Assembly (NCBI GenBank): GCA_051530055.1
Contig: CM121341.1
Coordinates: forward strand, 16,554,001-16,618,000
Origin: Neoechinorhynchus agilis
Lineage: Eukaryota; Acanthocephala
DNA length: 64,000 nt
Reading direction: 5' to 3'
Part shown: positions 45,486-55,113 of the stretch, in pieces
Position numbering within the stretch: the first letter of the stretch is position 1
How the letters are laid out: each line of letters opens with the position of its first letter
Translations under genes and position numbers: made by a program
Notes under the pieces: generated by a model
Told to the model about the DNA's origin: nothing
What the model saw: only the letters and a program-made list of their open reading frames with translations
Databases searched by the model: none

Positions 45486-45803
45486 GTGACCAATGCAACA
45501 CTCAATTATTCAAACATCGCTACGAGATTCGTCTATTTGTTCACGATTGCGTCGGGATATATCGAAAACGCTTATTGGACTGTAGGTCACAATAGAACTT
45601 TGATCTTCGCAGCTATGATTTTTAGTATCATCGATAAATATTTCCTCATTACGATCACTCTTGTTGCTGCTATTAACTCAATCAATCTAGAAAAAACAAT
45701 TAAATCAAGCGTCATCGCCACAGTACTCGTAATGTATTCAATGAAAAACATTTTCGCGTTACGATTGACTCTTCTTGCTACCCTTTGCATCATTTTCTCA
45801 TAA
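45486..45803 (+). CDS. Possible small membrane protein, unrecognised
   Basis: An uninterrupted frame of 105 codons with about three to four hydrophobic segments (TLIFAAMIFSIIDKYFLITI, SVIATVLVMY, LTLLATLCIIFS) and polar N-terminus MTNATLNYSNIATRF with two potential N-glycosylation sites. AT-rich DNA easily gives hydrophobic frames by chance, so this is weakly supported. No homologue is recognised, and there is no neighbour to suggest a role. Confidence 0.25.
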   Translation: MTNATLNYSNIATRFVYLFTIASGYIENAYWTVGHNRTLIFAAMIFSIIDKYFLITITLVAAINSINLEKTIKSSVIATVLVMYSMKNIFALRLTLLATLCIIFS

Positions 45804-45848
45804 ATTTACTTTGAATGAATAATGCATTTTGTTTAAATAGGAATAAAA

Positions 45849-46130
45849 GAAGGCGTAAATCCAAGTCTTTTAATTTTTTATTGCATGTGAACGCATAATG
45901 TGGCCGTTTAAAATCAAAAAAAGGCAGTTCGCAAATTTGGAATGCTCGCTTGATCCCTGTAGAAAAAATAACCAGGAAATATCAAAACTCTTAAAATTTA
46001 CGCCCAATGGAGCATACAAAACGCCTTCAGAGACCGAAATTGATCGAGCGTTGATAGCTTCAAAAGTCATTAATTCAATTCACAACTGAGACAATGAATT
46101 CCTCGGGACATGTAATTCAAATGCTATTAT
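45849..46130 (+). repeat. Direct repeat, copy 1
   Basis: GAAGGCGTAAATCCAAGTCTT at 45849 recurs at 46432; both copies run through ACGCATAATGTG(G/A)CCGTTTA, AAAACTCTTAAAA, ATAGCTTCAAAAGT and CATGTAATTCAAATGCTATTAT. Copy 2 (46432-46675) is about 40 bp shorter and is followed immediately by a LINE 3' end. Confidence 0.85.
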
Positions 46131-46332
46131 ATTGATGAAGTCTTACACTCATCTGAATGCATATGAGGAAAAATTAGCAGATTGTTTTAAATATCGGCAT
46201 ATTAATCATTTCAAAAAGAACAAATTAATTTCTATGCAATATTATCCGTTATCGGTGATTTATGCATATCCAATCAATAATAATGAAACAAGAGAATATG
46301 GTGGTAGTCTGAGTATCTAGAGCAAAACACAT

Positions 46333-46390
46333 TCCCGAGGAAGCCGCAAGACGGTGAAAGCTCGAAATAAAATTTTTATTTATCATTACA
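46333..46390 (+). repeat. Degenerate hammerhead-like repeat
   Basis: CCCGAGGAAGCCGCAAGACG GTGAAAGCTCGAAATAAAAT: GCCG/CGGT-like stem and GAAAT. Similar to 61041-61100 and 15241-15295. Confidence 0.35.
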
Positions 46391-46431
46391 ACAGCCCGCC
46401 AGTGTCCATTGAAAAATTAAAGTTAGATACA

Positions 46432-46675
46432 AGAAGGCGTAAATCCAAGTCTTAATTTTTTATCGTATGCAAACGCATAATGTGACCGTTTAAAATAAAA
46501 AAAGCCCAGAAATTTAGAATGCGCACTTAATTCCTGTACAAAATAACAAAGAAAATATAAAAACTCTTAAAAATTGCGCTAAATGGAAGTGACAAAATTA
46601 CTTTGAGTCCGAAATTGATGATAGCTTCAAAAGTAATTAATTCAATTCCTCGGGGCATGTAATTCAAATGCTATT
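46432..46675 (+). repeat. Direct repeat, copy 2
   Basis: See copy 1 at 45849-46130. Confidence 0.85.
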
Positions 46676-46870
46676 ATTTTAATAACAAGCTTTATTAATG
46701 GAGGAAGAGGAACCATATACCTTTGATTTTGGAGCATCGCGTTGGGAAAGTTGGTGGCTATTGGTGTAGGAGAGTTTGCTAGGTTGGGTCTTTCCTCAGG
46801 CTCATTTCGGATCATGAAATCCGAGAGGATTGGGCAGTATGGAAAAAGGAGCGGAGGTAGAGAAGGATGA
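46676..46870 (-). mobile_element. LINE 3' end fragment
   Basis: Minus strand: LLFPYCPILSDFMIRNEPEE then CAAAGGTATATGGTTCC and a TTGTTATTAAAA tail. Same family as 27100-27335 and 30885-31110. Confidence 0.7.
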
Positions 46871-46899
46871 AAGGAAGAAACGAAGGGCCTACCATTCGT

Positions 46900-47290
46900 C
46901 GATGATGAGCTGTTCACTGCAATTAACAATCTGATTTTATAGACGAAGAAAACCAAATCAGTAAGCTCCATAGTGAAGAAACAAGATGAGAATGAAAGCA
47001 AATGTGTGGTATACAAAATTCCCTGTAATGAATATAGTAAATCTTACGTAGGTCAAACAAACAATTTGAAAAGGAGAACAAAAGAACAGAAATATGCTTT
47101 GAGGAGAGGCGTCGATGCCGGTTCTGCAGGACTCAATCATTCTGAACAACAAGGGCACGTCATGGATATCTACAATGGCACCATTTTGGCGCGAAGTGAA
47201 TCCAAATGGGACAGCGATATATTTGATGCCATATTTATTCGCCAGCTTAAAACAGTAGACTGGGGAATAAGGCGGACTTCAAACTGAATC
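46900..47290 (+). mobile_element. Penelope-like element, nearly complete GIY-YIG endonuclease
   Basis: 46973-47287 encodes KCVVYKIPCNEYSKSYVGQT NNLKRR, then NHSEQQGHVMD and KWDSDIFDAIFIRQLKTVDW. The first two strands (VVYKIPC...YVGQT), the conserved Arg, the NH...HxMD segment and the Glu/Asp-rich helix before FIRQ are the order of a Penelope GIY-YIG domain. It is followed by a stop and, at 47326, the hammerhead-like terminal repeat. The RT part is not in frame upstream. This is the best preserved Penelope domain in the window. Confidence 0.85.
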
Positions 47291-47325
47291 TAAGAGCAGT
47301 ATGAATCTAACTTGTGTTTTTAGAC

Positions 47326-47400
47326 CATTATAGAGGCACAAAATTATGTCGAAATATTCGGATGAATAAATTCTTTTAATTTTTATGTCAGATACAAACA
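47326..47400 (+). repeat. Hammerhead-like repeat at the end of a Penelope element
   Basis: CATTATAGAGGCACAAAATT ATGTCGAAATATTCGGATG then AATAAATTCTTTTAATTTTTA TGTCAGA. Same layout as 43513-43596 and 26387-26455. Its position just after the GIY-YIG frame links this repeat type to Penelope elements. Confidence 0.6.
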
Positions 47401-47617
47401 TGCTATGTATATCGAATTAATGATCATGAAAAGAGACTATGATTTTAAATACTGCATGCAATTTAAAGCGAAAAGAAGCCGCGGTCTCATTCGAGAATGG
47501 CAATAAAGTCCGTTTTGTTCTAAAAAACTGTAGAACAAATCAGGAGTCGAGACCCTGAAAAAGTATCGGCACATTCTGTTTCTCAACCAAATGATTCTTA
47601 TTCCAAAAAACAACATC

Positions 47618-48151
47618 TCAATAAAGAGTGTTCGGTCGTTTCCCAGCGAATCTAGGATGATGCAGCTTCTTGTTTCGGACACGATGAGCAAGTGGAAATG
47701 CGACTTTAGCGGAATGGAACTGTTTGACGGCAGCTCTTTTGCACTGCCTGGGTTTCAACTGTTGAACTCTCATTATCTGAACACAAGTCGCTCTTGCACG
47801 ATGTTTTGAAGCCATATCACGATAACACTGAGTCACGGCACCGGCACGAGTCAGGTCTCGATATTCCTTGTACATGTTGTGTTGCCCGGTCCTCGAATGA
47901 TACCGAATGTAGATACCGTAATTCTTTGCTGTCAATCGATGATTCTCGTGAACTTGTCGGCATTCGATAACCTGTCCATTAGCTTTTTTCACCTTTTTCA
48001 AAAGTCTAAGGTAGTACCAAAATCGAGATTTCGCTTGAACTTCATCCGGGGCGTAGATCACCATTCGAAACAAAGGAGGATTCTCACCTTCCTTTGTCGG
48101 AAAACGACGACCTATGACGCTATACTCACGGAGTAGTCCACTGGCTTTCAT
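47618..48151 (-). CDS. RPL18A: Large ribosomal subunit protein eL20 (L18a)
   Basis: Intronless frame of 177 residues, the usual length (176 in human). MKASGLLREYSVIGRRFPTK and PLFRMVIYAPDEVQAKSRFW YYL match the N-terminus and first beta domain; GQVIECRQVHE, IYIRYHSRTGQHNMYKEYRD, DMASKHRARATCVQIM and FPLAHRV follow in order to the end. It is a structural protein of the 60S subunit near the central protuberance/ES7 region. Only 107 bp separate its ATG from that of PIGC on the other strand, so the two probably share a bidirectional promoter. Assignment is firm. Confidence 0.98.
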   Translation of the reverse strand: MKASGLLREYSVIGRRFPTKEGENPPLFRMVIYAPDEVQAKSRFWYYLRLLKKVKKANGQVIECRQVHENHRLTAKNYGIYIRYHSRTGQHNMYKEYRDLTRAGAVTQCYRDMASKHRARATCVQIMRVQQLKPRQCKRAAVKQFHSAKVAFPLAHRVRNKKLHHPRFAGKRPNTLY

Positions 48152-48258
48152 TACTAGAAATCTCTCAAAAACATGAACGCGATTGTAATGGCATGCAGAG
48201 CACGAAAGCGCGAAAGAACAATAGGAAGTGGTGACGTAAGTCTTCGTTTTGTCCCAAA
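48152..48258. promoter_or_regulatory. Likely bidirectional promoter, RPL18A / PIGC
   Basis: Only 107 bp lie between two divergent start codons. No TATA box was identified. Inference from spacing. Confidence 0.5.
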
Positions 48259-49571
48259 ATGCTGACTGATAAACCGACCAAGAAATGGCGAAAGGTGGTA
48301 TGGAAAGAACAAGATTACGCAGACAACTATGTACCGCCGGCGAGATTCCTAAGAGACCTTAAACGAAACCGTTAGTTGATTGTGTTCGCTGGATGTGCAC
48401 GTTTCCTACTCCTAGTAAGTCCCCTACTTTACTCTTATTGGCACTCCGTTTTCTACGCTGGATTTATTATTCAAGAAATGAGCAGGTTAGTGATTTCTGC
48501 ATTTTTAAGAAGAATCATTTTCAATCGACAGTATTCTCGTTATCGTACACATCTACAACTACTCACTGAGAAAAAACATACAACAATCTTTGGAGCAAAA
48601 TAGACACTGGTGGATGCCAGTGGAAACAATAGCACAGTTTCTATCGGTTTGGGTGTTCATTTCGTTCGGATTAATATTATATGAACGTTATGGAAAAAAT
48701 GAAGACGTTCACGCAGTCGACGAATCAAGTATGAGATTTCCGATGAACGTTAATTACTAAATCGTGTAGGATTTTCCCAATTCAATAGAGGTGTGGCTCT
48801 CACGTGCCTCACAGTGTTTGCATCGCCTCTTTTGAACACGCTAACGAATTCAATCAGCACCGATACCATTTACGCAATGTCCACTCTCATGTTCGCTCTA
48901 CATCTAATCTTCTTCGATTACGGATTTAGAACTTCGTTGTAAGTCTGGCCACTGAGAAAGATTTACAATGAGAGTTTTATCCGTGATATTCGTCTGATAA
49001 AATTTTTTTAGTGAGTAGCTCGGACCTCTGATTTATCATCTTGATACGGACAAAGTCGTATTAGTCGACTTGATCTTGATTTTCAAAACCTCTTTCGAAA
49101 GTCTTTCTTTAGACCTCAACGTGCATTGTCTCTAAACACCGCTTACTTCGCATCAGTATGCCTATCGTCCAGATTGAACACTTACTTGGACACATTCTTG
49201 CTAATATCCTCAAGTGTTATCCTTTTTCTGATTTTACCTCCGCTCCGCAATAAACTCAACGTAAGCGCAATGACATTCCTAACAAAGTCATACGATACAT
49301 TTAGGCTCTGGATTCGAAAATGTTTTCCGGAACAATAATAAGCCTACTTTGTTTCTTAATTTCCGTCCTAATCCTATCCAACACAAAGCAATTGCTTTGT
49401 TTGTACTTAATGTTCACCGTTTTCACTGTATTCGTCTGTCCAACATATCTTGTATATCTACAAAGATTTAAAAGGTTTTGTTGTTGTTTTGTTTGTATGG
49501 AAATCAACAATAGGATCGTTAGTGTCATCAATGGTCCGTGGGATGAAGCAACGATTCCATCCTGCAAATGA
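48259..49571 (+). CDS. PIGC: GPI-GlcNAc transferase subunit C
   Basis: Seven exons (48259-48370, 48416-48485, 48532-48728, 48770-48938, 49113-49260, 49305-49474, 49523-49571), all GT-AG and phase-consistent, give 304 residues (human 297). It opens [19 protein letters not shown], the family's conserved N-terminus, followed by hydrophobic segments. [26 protein letters not shown] and [17 protein letters not shown] are the best conserved blocks, and NGPWDEA is close to the end as in all PIG-C/GPI2. It is a multi-spanning ER membrane subunit of the complex that transfers GlcNAc to phosphatidylinositol, the first step of GPI-anchor synthesis. Intron 4 (174 bp) is longer than the others (~44-48 bp). 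Assignment is firm. Confidence 0.96.
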
Positions 49572-49793
49572 TTCTATCCAATACTCAACATGATCAATTA
49601 TAAACTGGCGCACACAAAACATCTCAAAAACTTTATTAATGTTCGATTTCGTCGCTCTTTTTTTAATAAGACGTTTATGGTTACGATTTGGCTTTAAGCA
49701 CACAGCAGTCGCTTGACAAAATTATGGGAAACTCACGTAGGGAAGCACGTTAAACCAAAAATACACTGATAAGGCGAATCAGAATTTTTATTA

Positions 49794-50306
49794 TTGGGCA
49801 CGAATTTCGTGAAATGTACAATATTTAGCGGAACCATGAAACCGGCACTGTTCGTGGTTCTCGTATCCTTTATTCTCTTCAAAAACGTTGTATGTCTGCT
49901 CGTGGCTCATGAAGAAAAACTAGTTCACTCTTGTACGTATCCGAGTAATATTTTCAGTGCTAAAAAAGACTCTGAACCACAGACCGTCCACACTTTTGTT
50001 ACCATGGACCCACGTACGGGCCTAATAATGGCAACAAAAACCAAGAATATTGGACTTATGACAATAAAAAAGGACAATGTGTACCGTTTAAGTACCGAGG
50101 ACAGAACGGATCTCTTAATCTGTTTCGCACTCGATATGAATGTAAGGAGACTTGTGAATACATCGATATGCTCCACGTATGGATTCAAAGATAAAATACT
50201 CTTTGGTGGAGAAGTGTCGTTCATACAAGAATTTCGAACACACCACAAACTCCCCAATGGTCAGACGGGAATAAACTGCTTCCTTTTGCTTTTCCAATTC
50301 CAATGA
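49794..50306 (+). CDS. Putative secreted protein, unrecognised
   Basis: A frame of 170 codons; an internal ATG at 49836 begins MKPALFVVLVSFILFKNVVC, a good signal peptide with likely cleavage near VVC-LL. The mature part (about 130 residues) has three cysteines (LVHSCTYPS, LLICFALD, TSICSTYGF) and mixed beta-like content (VYRLSTEDRTDL). No family is recognised. The last 86 bp are antisense to the final TDP2 exon, so the true 3' end may be spliced elsewhere before 50221. Support comes mainly from the signal peptide and the length in AT-rich DNA. Confidence 0.45.
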   Translation: MGTNFVKCTIFSGTMKPALFVVLVSFILFKNVVCLLVAHEEKLVHSCTYPSNIFSAKKDSEPQTVHTFVTMDPRTGLIMATKTKNIGLMTIKKDNVYRLSTEDRTDLLICFALDMNVRRLVNTSICSTYGFKDKILFGGEVSFIQEFRTHHKLPNGQTGINCFLLLFQFQ

Positions 50307-52534
50307 GGTTGAAAGCCATGGGGCAAAAGTCTACGTTTCCAATAATACTCATCTTTGGCATCCAATATAGTCTGTCGAATCTCATTGGTTTGATATATTT
50401 GCTTTCACAGCGATCTGTAAGGCAAAATATGTTTATCTCCCATTTAAATAGTTCCGAAATTTGAAGGAGGCTTTGGGGATTAATGGTCATGTCAACATCT
50501 TAACTGAAGCTAACTAATGGATCTAAGATCTACTGAATGCACGGATGCTTAAGTAAACGCTACCTACTCGCAATTCTCGGCTTTACTCCTTCTTCAATGC
50601 GAGATCAAATTTTATTCTAAAATCCAGAAACGTGAGGGGAAATTATTTATATTCCATAGTGGCAAAAATTATTATTCGCCGGAAACCGTGATGGGTGGTA
50701 AGTGATACAGGAGAGAATGTCAGGCTGGAGGTTGTCATACAGATTGTCTCCTTTTTACGACTTTAAAAGGTCGGTGTAACCTGTGTTCTCACGGGAAGGT
50801 GAGTTTGGTTAAGCTATTCGAGAAAGTGCAGCAGAATTTCTGCCTCTGGAATAGAAAATCAGACCAGAAATAGCCCAAGAATTCCAATTTAGATCTTGTC
50901 AAACCAGAGTCTGTCCCCTCGGAAGCTCTTATCCCTAGCAGTTTTTAACAGCTTTGACAAGTTATTTGTGAGTGTATAGCCTACGACCACAGTCTGTTTG
51001 TAGCACGGGACGAAATCTAGATTTTGCATATTTTTGACACAATCTCTTATTCGCTGTTTGCCTAACTTAGATTTATACTTATTACAAAAATTTGTTTTAC
51101 TGGCATTTAAGGAGTCCCATTGCGGACAAATGGGGCATGCACCAGCGTGATTTGTTTGCTGAATGAGATTGATTTAAAATGTAAAAATGTGAAGACTACT
51201 AAAAAATGGAATCCTGTGCAATGTTGGTTAAAACTTTATTAAAATTACCTATCGAAAGGAAAATAATAATTTCTGCATTATTAAAGATGAGCACTTATAC
51301 AAAATTGTACCTTCAAAAATAACCAAATGACGGCTGCTTAATGTTAAATTTCGAGGACCCTAAGGGCCAATTCCTTCTGATCCATAGTTTGTGTAGATTG
51401 GAAATGTAGATTTCTACTTGTTGAATAACAGTTTTCATCCAAAACACGGTTTGTGAACTATACGAAAACCATAAAAGAATTCGGTATTGGGAAACTTGGG
51501 CAAGTGGAATTTATAAACTCAGTACATTAAAGATATTTCACCAATACGTCTCGCTTTCAGATCGCTGTTGTGTTTGCTAGTTCCAAATTATGATTAATCC
51601 TCGGATTCCATGTAAACTCGCACTCTTTTAAAGAGCCCGTACATTTCCAAATATCAAAAACATCAGAAGGAATAGAAATCGAATCAAATTCTTTGTCTCT
51701 TACATTAAAATCTCCTCCCAATATAACATGAAGTGAAGAATTATCCAATCTTGCTTGCTCCACATAATCGAAAATCTCCGACAACTGTTTTACGCGTGCT
51801 TTGGAATGCTTTGCAGTGCTCTCCAGATGACTTGTAACTGCTAGAATGTCAGTTGTTCCTCGAAGGGACAGCTATCATCAACGATTAAGGGTTATTTTAG
51901 TTTGCGATTGCGACAATACCTTAACGCTTAAGTATCCTCTATCCATTATTGAATTATTAAAGGTGCAATAAGTTCCGGTCTGAAGCTTAGTCAGCATTTG
52001 CTTTCTCCATAAAATGGCACAACCGTAATAATCTTCTTGCTTAAATCGAGTCGAACCAAAATCAAAATCAAAGCACCAATCGAACGTAGACGCCAGAGCA
52101 TTTCCTATGATATCCATTGAAGTGCATTTTACTTCTTGCAAAAATGCGATATCAGCATTTTCTCTATGAAAAGAATACATTTCTTTTAACACAGATAGCT
52201 TAAAGCAAACTTTAAAATGTTTTCCGCGATCGATTGCATCCTGGTCTCAAATCCTCTGGAACTCAAACCGTCTATGTTCCAACTAAGTACTTTAAAAAGT
52301 CCTTTATTATCACCTTCCTTCTTGAATTGGTCGAGCGCTTTCTAAAAAAAGCTCAATCAAACATTTGGACAAAGTAGTTTGAAAAGCACATACTGAAACA
52401 TTCCAATCGGTATCTTGAAGACGATTAATTGCGGAGGCCATCGTGACACCGGTAGATTCCATTAATTCGTGACAAAGGTGCAAACATTCGCTAGATTCCT
52501 TCTCGTGGTCCGCATTACCGGTTCTAGATGACAT
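50221..52534 (-). CDS. TDP2: Tyrosyl-DNA phosphodiesterase 2, interrupted by an inverted-repeat-bounded segment
   Basis: Minus strand. Exons 52534-52394, 52341-52211, 52163-51920 and 51871-51569 are joined by 47-52 bp GT-AG introns; the last coding part is 50406-50221. An N-terminal UBA-like helix bundle (ECLHLCHELMEST...DTDWNVSKALDQF) precedes the Mg-dependent endonuclease/phosphatase fold with all four motifs: SWNIDG, FLQEV, GGDFNVRD and PSDHWG, plus MRFDRLYW before the last. TDP2 removes trapped topoisomerase II from DNA 5' ends in the nucleus. Total is about 335 residues. Between LELANT and ESKYIKPMRFDR lies a 1,162-bp segment that has no GT donor and puts a stop in frame; exact removal at its inverted repeats restores the frame. 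Either this is a non-canonical intron or a transposon has disrupted the gene. Confidence 0.88.
50407..51568. mobile_element. Inverted-repeat-bounded segment inside TDP2
   Basis: Bounded by ACAGCGATCTG (50407-50417) and CAGATCGCTGT (51558-51568), a perfect 11-bp terminal inverted repeat; similarity continues a few bases inward (TAAGGC / GAAAGC). No clear target-site duplication was found. Inside, on the minus strand around 51170-50915, a stretch encodes NHAGACPICPQWDSLNASKT and LSKLLKTARDKSFRGDRLWF, unrecognised. Either a non-autonomous DNA transposon or an intron with paired ends. Confidence 0.7.
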
Positions 52535-52980
52535 CTAAAGCTTAAGGATTATTTTAGCATGCATTTATTTTTTTGAAGAATACTAGAATCCTACGATAAA
52601 ATTATAAGGTTTTTATGAATATATGTTGAAGTCGATGAGCAAAGACCTATGATTCTAAAATGTAGAGAACTCAGAACAAGTGATTAAATATTTCGCGTTT
52701 ACTATTGCTGTCATTTGTTTCGTTAGAGCTTAAGAATCACTGGGGAAATCATACAGCTACTTGGTTTTGTGAAATATTTGTTAAAGCTCTTTAAATTAAA
52801 CTTTTTAATATTTCTCGAACTCGAGAATGTGGCAATTTCCTTAAGTATTTTAAAGATCGTTTGAGATTGGCGTTTTATAAATCTCAAGCAAAAAATCAAA
52901 ATTTAGGATGCCAATTATAATTTTCAGTTTCCATGGAAACATGGGCGTTTATAAAATAAAGTAAAAAATATTTCTCAAGA
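52535..52980. other. Divergent intergenic region TDP2 / glycogenin
   Basis: 446 bp between two divergent starts; no gene and no clear motif. Confidence 0.5.
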
Positions 52981-54630
52981 ATGAAGGAGGCGTATGTGAC
53001 ATTGGCCACTAACGATCTGTACGCAGTGAGTGCCTGTGTTCTGGCTCGGTCTCTTAGAGTAACCGGGACAAAGAGGACCTTGGTTATTCTTGCTACGGAC
53101 GAAATATCGGAAGGAGTAAAGTAAGCTACGATTCGTTTTAACTAAGTATTGATCTACCAATTTTTAGTAAGGCTATATTGCAACATTTTGACAAGGTTGA
53201 AAGAGTCGCATGTATTTCGTCGAAGGAAAGGAACAAACTCGAGATGATGGGACGCCCTGATTTGGCTCCTTCCCTGACAAAAATTCATTGTTTTCGCCTC
53301 ACTCAATTTGAAAAGTGTGTCTTTCTAGATGCAGATTGCATGGTGAGCCATGTTTAGCCCACCTAAAAGTCAAACATGGCCGTTAGGTACTAACGAATAT
53401 AGATGAGTTGTTTGAAAGAGAAGCATTTGCTGCAGCGCCGGATATTGGGTGGCCAGACTGTTTCAACAGTGGAGTATTTGTGTTTCGCCCCGATTTGTCT
53501 ACATTTGACCGACTTGTCGATATGTTGATTGAAAACGGATCTTTTGACGGTAGGTGCTTAACTGGGGTAAACCAATTCTATACTGATAATAAGGGCGAAA
53601 TTTCATAATTCTTGCTTAACAAAAATTATCCAAATTAATACAATTTGCACAACTCTGAGGCGGTCAAGGACACAAATTAGCCTTAGAGGTCCACTGAGAC
53701 ATTGGAATAAAAATTTAAGGTAGTCAATAACTATGTTAAATTTACCCATAAAACGACCTTGAAAGTTCGATTTGAGGTCTGAAACCAAACGATAGGACTA
53801 CAAAAGTAATACAAAGTCCGGGGAAGATGTTCTAGAGGCAATTCAAAGGGCCCGAACTCAATTACACATATATCTTTTACGATTCTATATAGTGAACTCT
53901 GTGATTTCAAAGATTAACATTTGTTTGCAATCAAGGAACTTTCCAAAGCCATCGAAGACCGTAAATCATGAATTTGTTCAGCTTTCAGAACGTCCAGCTA
54001 AAAATAGACAACACATATTATGAATAAATAAAAAAAATTAAGGAGCTTTTTGGTCATTCTAAAAAATTCACTTTACATTATCTAAGAGGATCCGTATGTT
54101 TGCAGAAGTCAATTTAAAATTAAAAATGTGGTCTTGGTAGATCACAGGGACAAGTTTTGCATTTTAAAGGCCCAATAAGTGTTATTGTTTGATTTTCGTT
54201 TTCAAAACTACGCTTCCAAGTTCACGCCCATATCTTCAAACCAAAATTAAGGAGCTGATCAAGGATTATTGAATGAACTTTTCGGAGCAAGTTGGAGGCA
54301 CTCCGTGGAGCAACGGTTGGCTTTTGGCTACAATATGCCACCGTCGATCGCAGTATACGGCTACAGACCGGCAATTGAAAGGTGACGACGGACTTGGTGT
54401 CCATGTTTACATAAAGAACTTTGAGTAGGTTCCGTTCCGAGATTCGAATAATTCACTTTATGGGCGATCGTAAGCCATGGATTGTCCGCTATGAGCCGGA
54501 CACCGGACATGTGAGCGAAGTTGGTGATGGTGAGCAAGGCTATTATCGTCGCTGGTGGCAATTATTGTACGAGAGTGTAGCGGTGGATTATGCAAAGGAA
54601 TTGGTAGGCACTCTCACTCTCTATTTGTGA
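52981..54630 (+). CDS. GYG: Glycogenin, short form
   Basis: Five exons (52981-53120, 53168-53342, 53387-53549, 54252-54381, 54429-54630), all GT-AG and in phase, give 269 residues. MKEAYVTLATNDLYAVSACV LARSL and FLDADCM (the DxD metal site, Asp 101 and 103) open the GT8 glucosyltransferase fold; NSGVFVFRP, DQGLLNELF and IIHFMGDRKPW complete it. SIAVYGYRPA matches SISIYSYLPA, which holds the self-glucosylated Tyr in mammals. Glycogenin primes glycogen by glucosylating itself. The protein stops soon after the catalytic domain, so the C-terminal glycogen-synthase-binding motif (about 33 residues in mammals) is absent or in a further unseen exon. Intron 3 is 702 bp, unusually long here. The stop lies 6 bp from the UBC9 stop on the other strand. 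Confidence 0.95.
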
Positions 54631-54636
54631 CTCGCA

Positions 54637-55113
54637 TCAAGTCAACCGGTTACACAGTGCTTGTTCCCGGATCTTTTTATCATAAAGAGGCCGATTGTTG
54701 ATATAAGTAGCGTAGGCATCGGCTTGAGCAGGGTCCTTAATGTTCGGGTTATCGAGAAGGTCTTGAATTCCTAAAAGGATTTCCTTAACGGTGATCGCAG
54801 GTCGCCAGTGTCGTTCCTCGTCAAGAATACTGAGACAAACGGTTCCACTCGGGTAAACGTTTGGATGGAACAAAGGTGGATCGAATTTACATTTTGGAGG
54901 CGTTGAAGGGAAATCGTCTTTGAATGACATAAACAGCCGAAATGAACCTCCTTCCCAGTCAGTTCCTCTTTTGCCAGGAATACGACATTCCCAATAAAAG
55001 ATGTTCATTGTTCCGTCCGTATTGGTTGTCGGTCTTGCTACAAATCCAAAGGGATGGTCTCTTCTCCAATTTTTCCGTTCTTCCAAAAGTCGCCGAGCGG
55101 CTATTCCCGACAT
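54637..55113 (-). CDS. UBE2I: SUMO-conjugating enzyme UBC9
   Basis: Intronless, 158 residues, exactly the family length. [64 protein letters not shown] with the catalytic Cys 93, [18 protein letters not shown] and [11 protein letters not shown] are all typical of UBC9. The enzyme takes activated SUMO from SAE1/2 and passes it to lysines on nuclear proteins. The ATG at 55113 was chosen because the protein then aligns from residue 1; the frame stays open upstream to 55518 but that part is unrelated. Convergent with glycogenin, so their 3' UTRs must overlap. Confidence 0.98.
   Translation of the reverse strand: MSGIAARRLLEERKNWRRDHPFGFVARPTTNTDGTMNIFYWECRIPGKRGTDWEGGSFRLFMSFKDDFPSTPPKCKFDPPLFHPNVYPSGTVCLSILDEERHWRPAITVKEILLGIQDLLDNPNIKDPAQADAYATYINNRPLYDKKIREQALCNRLT

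Noticed and set aside
52140-52215. Apparent frameshift in TDP2 between ENILK and the FLQEV motif
   Set aside because: A 47-bp GT-AG intron (52164-52210) fits perfectly and gives AENILKENADIAFLQEV, so the frame is intact.
53550-54251. Gene inside the long glycogenin intron
   Set aside because: No convincing frame on either strand; the intron has normal GT-AG ends and only AT-rich sequence.
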